Part shown: one piece after another, positions 13,436 to 17,036 of the stretch
How positions within the stretch are numbered: the stretch's first letter is position 1
How the letters are laid out: each line of letters begins with the position of its first letter
Assembly: GCA_052388135.1 (NCBI GenBank)
Contig: JBQTIM010000180.1
Coordinates: forward strand, 1-17,036
Length of the DNA stretch: 17,036 bases
Source: JBQTIM01 sp052388135
GTDB taxonomy: Bacteria; Elusimicrobiota; Elusimicrobia; FEN-1173
Reading direction: 5' to 3'
The notes under the pieces: generated by a model
Told to the model about the DNA's origin: nothing
The model's input: the letters and a program-made list of their open reading frames with translations, nothing else
The model's database searches: none
Position numbers and translations under genes: made by a program

Positions 13436-14608
13436 ATGGGGAAGCGCGATAAGATTTTCCTCGGCCTTTTGATCTTGGCCGGCCTGGCGGCGCGCCTGGC
13501 CTGGGTGGCGGCCACGCGGGGGGACGCCGCGCATCCGGACTTGGCCTCTTTCCTGGCGCCGGCCGCGGCGATGTCCCACCCTTACGACGCCTCGTGGCGC
13601 GAGCCGTTCTTCGTGTGGTGGCTGTGGCTGCTGCTGAAGCTGGGCGCGGAGTCCACGGCGGCCCTGCGCGCGGCCGGCGGCCTGTGGTTCGCGCCCTCGG
13701 CGGCGCTGTTGTTCCTGGCGGCGCGGCGGCTTCTGGGGCGGCGCGCGGCGTGGCCCGCGGCGGCGCTGTTCGCCTTCCTTCCGGCGCAAATTCAGTCCGA
13801 CGCCCTGGGCCTGCGGCAATCGGTCGAGACGGCGGCCCTGCTGGGGTTGCTCTTCCTTTTGTTGGAAACTCCCGCCCTGCCCGGCCGGCTCCGGCTGACG
13901 GGAGCCGCGGGCGCGGCGGCGGCCCTGGTTTTGACGCGCATCTCCCATCTCTCGTCGGTGTTCCTGCTGTCGGCGGCGGCGGCCTGGCGGGCCCGCGCGT
14001 GGCGGCCCCTGGCGCTGCCCGCTTTCGTACTGCTGGCGGCCGCGCCGTTCTTCCACAACGCCAAGGTTCGATTCGGCGATCCTTTATACACGGTGAACCT
14101 CACCACCTATTTTCACGCCAACATGGAGTACATCGGCCGGCCCGGCTTCCCCGCCACCTGGGAGGAATGGCAGAAGGACGTCTACAAACCCAGCCTCACG
14201 TTCCGTCAATGGGCCTTCGAATATCACACGCCCCGGGAGTTCGCCGAGGAATCGGCCCGCGGCATGGTCCGCTGCCTGTGGATTTTTTGGGAAAAGATCT
14301 ATTTTTCCGTGGGCCTGGCGACGGCGGCGAAATGGTTTTTGCTGGTCCTGTACGCGGCGGGCCTGGCGTCGGCCCTGTTTTTTCCGCCGTGGCGTTTCGC
14401 GCTGGCGGCGTACCTGCTCCTGCTCTGGCCCTACGCCTTCCCCAGCCACGTGTTCTGGGCGGGACGCTTTTTCGTTCCCTTTTCCCCTTTCGCGGTCCTC
14501 TTCGCCGTTCTGGGAGCCCGCGAGGCGGAAAAGGCCGCCTTGAAAATTCTCCGGCGGTTTTTCCCCTCCCTGAAACTCCCCCGTTTCCTTCCTCTCCTGC
14601 GGGCGTAA
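13436..14608 (+). CDS. GT-C superfamily membrane glycosyltransferase (PMT/ArnT-like), 390 residues
   Basis: This is a polytopic membrane protein with about 9-10 hydrophobic helices. The first is at residues 7-26 (IFLGLLILAGLAARLAWVAA). Between the first two helices lies a periplasmic loop with acidic residues (GDAAHPD; YDASWREPFFVWWLWLLL, Asp51 and Glu56). This is where GT-C enzymes of the PMT/ArnT type carry their catalytic acid. A larger hydrophilic loop at about 207-275 (HNAKVRFGDPLYTVNLTTYF onward) precedes the last helices. The layout supports transfer of a sugar from a polyprenyl-phosphate donor at the outer face of the inner membrane; the acceptor is unknown. At 390 residues it is shorter than ArnT or PMT (500 or more). 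The ATG at 13436 is placed at the first basic residues (MGKRDK) before helix 1. No clear Shine-Dalgarno sequence precedes it. Confidence 0.8.
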   Translation: MGKRDKIFLGLLILAGLAARLAWVAATRGDAAHPDLASFLAPAAAMSHPYDASWREPFFVWWLWLLLKLGAESTAALRAAGGLWFAPSAALLFLAARRLLGRRAAWPAAALFAFLPAQIQSDALGLRQSVETAALLGLLFLLLETPALPGRLRLTGAAGAAAALVLTRISHLSSVFLLSAAAAWRARAWRPLALPAFVLLAAAPFFHNAKVRFGDPLYTVNLTTYFHANMEYIGRPGFPATWEEWQKDVYKPSLTFRQWAFEYHTPREFAEESARGMVRCLWIFWEKIYFSVGLATAAKWFLLVLYAAGLASALFFPPWRFALAAYLLLLWPYAFPSHVFWAGRFFVPFSPFAVLFAVLGAREAEKAALKILRRFFPSLKLPRFLPLLRA

Positions 14609-14728
14609 ACGTCCGCGCCCTCGGCCGCGCCTGCGAAACCGGGCCGCCGGGATTCGCCGCTCGAAGTTTGATTTCTTGCCGGGATGGGAATTCTCGTCGT
14701 GAAACGCGGCGGGACGCGGCCTCCGCGC

Positions 14729-15193
14729 TCAGGCCGATTGTCTGCTTCGGCTTCGCAGGCGGTCCAGGCTGAAGCGCTTTTCGCGGTCGAAGAAAAGCAG
14801 GCCGGACAAGGCGAGCAGAACGGCGTCCATGGCCAGAGTTTGGCGCGGCGACAGCCGGGGGCCCAGGCCGCCGAAACAACCGCAGGCCCCCAGGTCCAAG
14901 CCCCGCCAGAGGACCGATGATAAAACGACCAGAAAGGAGGCGAAAAGAAACGCCGCCGAAGCGGCGCCCGCGCGGGCCTGAAACCCGGTCAACACCAGGG
15001 CGGCGGCGCCCAACTCCACCCACGGGAGAGTCCGCGCCAGGGGCATGAGCCAGGAGAACGGGAAGAGGCGGTAAGCCTCCAAAGCGTAGGCGAACTCCTC
15101 GGGCGGCAACAGAAGCTTGCCGACGCCGGCCGCCGCCAGAACTCCGCCCACCGCCAGGCGGGCCGGCAACGCGGCCCAGGCGGGAAGGCTCAT
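14729..15193 (-). CDS. MauE/DoxX-like four-helix membrane protein
   Basis: This 154-residue protein has four hydrophobic segments at about 8-28, 48-70, 74-96 and 118-136. The sequence GACGCFGGLGPRLSPRQT, with Cys104 and Cys106, sits between helices 3 and 4. The C.CFG motif and overall layout match MauE (methylamine utilisation)/DoxX-like proteins, which work with a MauD-type thioredoxin and are thought to move reducing or oxidising equivalents across the membrane. Its ATG overlaps the stop of the DsbA-like gene by 4 bp (ATGA), so translation is probably coupled. This supports a functional pair: electron exchange with, or recycling of, the DsbA-like partner. No methylamine dehydrogenase genes are present, so 'mauE' would be misleading. 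The C-terminus is Arg/Ser-rich and probably cytoplasmic. Confidence 0.82.
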   Translation of the reverse strand: MSLPAWAALPARLAVGGVLAAAGVGKLLLPPEEFAYALEAYRLFPFSWLMPLARTLPWVELGAAALVLTGFQARAGAASAAFLFASFLVVLSSVLWRGLDLGACGCFGGLGPRLSPRQTLAMDAVLLALSGLLFFDREKRFSLDRLRSRSRQSA

Positions 15194-15867
15194 CGCCCGG
15201 CGGGCGCCTTCAGTGCCGCTTTCTCTTCCTCCATGAATTTGTCGCCGTTGGCCGCCAGCTGGGACGAGCCCACCACCCGCCGGCGGTTGATGAAGAACGT
15301 GGGCGTGGAGTGCACGCCCATGGAAGCGGCGTCGGTGAGGTCCCTTTGGATGAGCGGCTCCCAGCGGCCGCTCTCCAAATCCTGCGTGAAACGTTTTACG
15401 TCCAGCTTCAGCTCCCGCGCGTAATGGATAAACAGCGGCTGCGGGTCCGGCGACTCGGCCCATTCCTTCTGCCGGGCGAAGAGCATGTCGTGGTATGGCC
15501 AAAACCGTTTTTGAAACCCGGCGCATTCCGCCGCGCCGGCGGCCAGCTGGGCCCACTTGTGCATGCGGAGCGGGTTGTGCTTGAAGACCAGCGACGCGTG
15601 GGGCTTGTGCTTCTCGAGGAACGCCTTGAGCTCGGGCTGGACTTTGGCGCACTGCGGGCACATGAAGTCGGAATATTCCAGGATGGCGATGGGCGCGGAC
15701 TCCGGCCCCTTCTGACGGTAGATCGGCGCGCGCAGGGACAGCGCCCAGGCCGACGCCGAGAAAACCGCCGCCGCCGAAAGGCCCGCCCAAAAGCGAACGC
15801 GCCGGCCGGCGAACGCTCCGCCGGGCCGACGGCCTCCGCCTTGCGGATCAGCGGACCTTGTAGACAT
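15190..15867 (-). CDS. Membrane-anchored DsbA/thioredoxin-fold disulfide oxidoreductase
   Basis: This 225-residue protein has a Gly/Arg-rich cytoplasmic start and one hydrophobic segment at about 27-46, a signal anchor or uncleaved signal. A thioredoxin-like domain follows. The active site is CPQC at 70-73 in the context EYSDFMCPQCAKV. The cis-proline loop is GVHSTPTFFINRRRVVG, with Pro189. Between them is the helical insertion typical of the DsbA/BdbD/DsbG class (residues about 95-175, with RFWPYHDMLFA). It should catalyse thiol oxidation or isomerisation in the periplasm. Its start overlaps the end of the upstream gene by 20 bp, behind a GGGG stretch. It overlaps the MauE-like gene by 4 bp, so all three form one tight operon. 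Confidence 0.92.
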   Translation of the reverse strand: MSTRSADPQGGGRRPGGAFAGRRVRFWAGLSAAAVFSASAWALSLRAPIYRQKGPESAPIAILEYSDFMCPQCAKVQPELKAFLEKHKPHASLVFKHNPLRMHKWAQLAAGAAECAGFQKRFWPYHDMLFARQKEWAESPDPQPLFIHYARELKLDVKRFTQDLESGRWEPLIQRDLTDAASMGVHSTPTFFINRRRVVGSSQLAANGDKFMEEEKAALKAPAGR

Positions 15868-16327
15868 AATCCCCGCGCCGGACTTTGTCCTGCACCTTGA
15901 TGCCCACGCCGTCGCCCGCGCTTCCCGAGGAGACCGCCTTGTGCTCGACCTGCATGGAGTCCACCGTCTGGGTGATGTCCGTGGTGTGGCCCCGCACGTG
16001 GATGGTCTCCCCGACGTTCAAGGGGGCCTGCAATGTCAGCGTGACGACGCTGATGTGGGAAAAATAGTCGTCCACCACGCCCACCAGGGATTCCCCCGCC
16101 AAGGCTGTGCGCCAGGGCATGACGGGAGCCGGCTTGCCGGAGGTTTTGCGCTTGGCGCCGGTTTTTTTGGCCGCCGGTTTCTTTTTGGCGGGCGCCGGCT
16201 TCTTGGCCGGCGCTTTCTTCGCCGCTTTGGCCTTGGGCTTGGCTTTCGCCTTCGCCTTTTTGGCCGGACGCTTGACCGGTTTCTTGACGCTCTTGCGGGC
16301 CTTGGACTTCGTTTTCTTATTAGCCAT
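15848..16327 (-). CDS. EF-Tu domain-2-like barrel with histone-H1-like Lys/Ala/Pro tail
   Basis: This protein has 159 residues starting at MANKKTKSK. That ATG (16327) is preceded six bases upstream by AGGAGG; the earlier in-frame start at 16351 would place this site inside the gene. Residues 2-66 are a low-complexity basic tail made of Lys, Ala, Pro and Arg repeats (KPAPAKKKPAAKK), like histone H1 or bacterial AlgP/HctB-type nucleoid proteins. Residues about 80-159 form a small beta-barrel (VGVVDDYFSHISVVTLTLQ, LNVGETIHVRGHTTDITQTV, SMQVEHKAV, GIKVQDKVRRGDYVYKVR). This matches the free-standing elongation-factor-like family related to domain 2 of EF-Tu/IF2. That family's function is not established; nucleic-acid or ribosome binding is an inference from fold and charge. 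It is the first gene of the redox operon. Confidence 0.85.
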   Translation of the reverse strand: MANKKTKSKARKSVKKPVKRPAKKAKAKAKPKAKAAKKAPAKKPAPAKKKPAAKKTGAKRKTSGKPAPVMPWRTALAGESLVGVVDDYFSHISVVTLTLQAPLNVGETIHVRGHTTDITQTVDSMQVEHKAVSSGSAGDGVGIKVQDKVRRGDYVYKVR

Positions 16328-16333
16328 CACAAG

Positions 16334-16339
16334 CCTCCT
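16334..16339 (-). promoter_or_regulatory. Shine-Dalgarno site deciding the start at 16327
   Basis: A perfect AGGAGG on the minus strand, six bases before the ATG at 16327, sets MANKK as the start and excludes the in-frame upstream start at 16351. Confidence 0.85.
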
Positions 16340-16409
16340 GAAGAAGGACAAAGTTGACCGCCGACCGGGGCCCGCCGAGCCCGGCGTTCCCCCCTGTTTT
16401 CACACTTCA

Positions 16410-16438
16410 ATCATTCCTAATTTCCGCAGATTGCACAA
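16410..16438 (-). promoter_or_regulatory. Weak candidate promoter for the barrel/DsbA/MauE operon
   Basis: On the minus strand, TTGTGC (16433-16438) lies 17 bp from AATGAT (16410-16415), in the more AT-rich part of the gap. The matches are 3 of 6 and 4 of 6. Transcription would start near 16403, about 75 nt before the start codon. Confidence 0.25.
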
Positions 16439-16460
16439 GGGCGAAGGAGATGCATGGGGA

Positions 16461-16477
16461 GCATTACAAGCATTACA
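16461..16477. repeat. Tandem GCATTACA direct repeat
   Basis: GCATTACA occurs at 16461-16468 and 16470-16477, a 9-bp period, upstream of the weak promoter of the barrel/DsbA/MauE operon. On the minus strand this reads TGTAATGC twice. It may be a small regulator site, but two copies alone can arise by chance. Confidence 0.3.
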
Positions 16478-16562
16478 CGTTGGTTGCGGCCTGGGCGTGA
16501 GACCTGGATGTTAGAGCGACCAAACCTGAAATATTTTATGTGCTCAGGAAAGAAGGCTCGCC

Positions 16563-17036
16563 CTACTGGACAGTCTTTTCGGCCGGATCAAAAGCACCTT
16601 CGCCGCCTTCGGCAGGAAGCGTGGAGTCCATATCCTGAATGCCTTTAATGCAATCCGCCAGAGTTTTAAATCGGCTCTTGGCGCCGTCGTAATTGCCTTG
16701 CTCATTAGCGTTGTAAGGGGATGAATCAAAGAAGTGCCAATAAATTATCGGCTCGGATTTATCGAACGAAAAGGAAAAATCTCTGCTTTTGTTGTCATAG
16801 CTCATTCGATACGCACCTGATTCCCTATCTTTAATGTGCGCTCGAGATGTTTTATGGTCATTGTCGTAAGCGAATTGAATTTTGGCTTCCCCCGCGCCCA
16901 GGTCCAAGTCAATACAATAATCAGTTTCCGGGATTTTCGTTAAACCTAAGAACCGAGCTGCTTTTTCCCTGTCGCTCAATTCCCAGATGCCGTTAATATC
17001 GGCATCTTTGAAAACCTGGTTAATCTTGTTGCCACA
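16563..17036 (-). CDS. C-terminal part of a protein with an EF-hand-like loop (5' end outside window)
   Basis: The frame is open to the right edge and gives 157 residues before the stop, beginning CGNKINQVFKDADINGIWEL. An in-frame TTG at 16979 could be read as a start, but the frame continues upstream with sensible sequence, so this is a truncated gene. DADINGIWELSD fits a 12-residue EF-hand calcium loop (Asp1, Asp3, Asn5, Glu9, Asp12), followed by a helix REKAARFLGL. The rest is polar and aromatic (YCIDLDLGAGEAKIQFAYDND; YRMSYDNKSRDFSFSFDKSE; YWHFFDSSPYNANEQGNYD), suggesting a beta-rich soluble or secreted domain. The acidic C-terminus ends in a Gly/Glu stretch. I do not recognise the family. 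Its base composition is visibly less GC-rich than its neighbours. Confidence 0.7.
   Translation of the reverse strand, partial: CGNKINQVFKDADINGIWELSDREKAARFLGLTKIPETDYCIDLDLGAGEAKIQFAYDNDHKTSRAHIKDRESGAYRMSYDNKSRDFSFSFDKSEPIIYWHFFDSSPYNANEQGNYDGAKSRFKTLADCIKGIQDMDSTLPAEGGEGAFDPAEKTVQ

Noticed and set aside
13430..14056. Minus-strand N-terminal extension of the M48 frame
   Set aside because: The extension is antisense to the glycosyltransferase and is Gln/Arg/Gly-rich. The lipoprotein signal starts properly at MKVPF.
14609..14728. Terminator between the converging glycosyltransferase and MauE-like genes
   Set aside because: GC-rich inverted segments are present, but there is no T run on either strand, so an intrinsic terminator is not supported.
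16563..16979. Treating the right-edge frame as complete from the TTG at 16979
   Set aside because: The frame continues without a stop to the window edge, and the EF-hand-like loop lies upstream of the TTG, so the gene is truncated by the window.

Overview
The window is GC-rich bacterial DNA. Twelve features carry most of it: ten protein genes (two cut by the window edges), one tRNA and one strong terminator. Lipoprotein and Sec-type signals, an M48 lipoprotein protease and a DsbA-like oxidoreductase suggest a diderm (Gram-negative-type) bacterium. The mix of a giant secreted YD-repeat protein, a GT-C membrane enzyme and a stand-alone two-component-type sensor domain would suit a high-GC candidate phylum such as Elusimicrobiota or Omnitrophota. 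That placement is inference only; no marker in the window settles it.

Left 9.9 kb (minus strand): one uninterrupted reading frame runs from an ATG at 9910 to the left edge, at least 3,303 codons with no stop. It encodes a secreted giant protein. In order it has a signal peptide, a short coiled-coil segment, about 20 short YD (RHS-like) repeats, then long-period units of about 72-92 residues. A non-repeat module of about 725 residues sits inside one of those units. Upstream, positions 9936-9996 hold six in-phase 11-bp direct repeats resembling a PhoB/PhoP/OmpR-type operator, next to a -10 element.

Middle (9.9-13.4 kb): an intergenic stretch leads to tRNA-Phe(GAA) on the plus strand, followed by a strong hairpin terminator that can also serve the converging minus-strand genes. 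Those genes, in transcription order, are an M48 lipoprotein protease, a free-standing coiled-coil/GAF-like sensor protein, a DUF6941-like protein and a 112-residue protein of unknown function.

Right (13.4-17 kb): a plus-strand GT-C-type membrane glycosyltransferase starts only 6 bp from the divergent M48 gene. Converging on it is a tightly overlapping minus-strand operon: a protein with a histone-H1-like Lys/Ala/Pro tail and an EF-Tu-domain-2-like barrel, a membrane-anchored DsbA-like protein (CPQC), and a MauE/DoxX-like membrane protein (CGCFG). The last two look like a thiol-redox pair. At the right edge is the C-terminal part of a lower-GC gene with an EF-hand-like loop.
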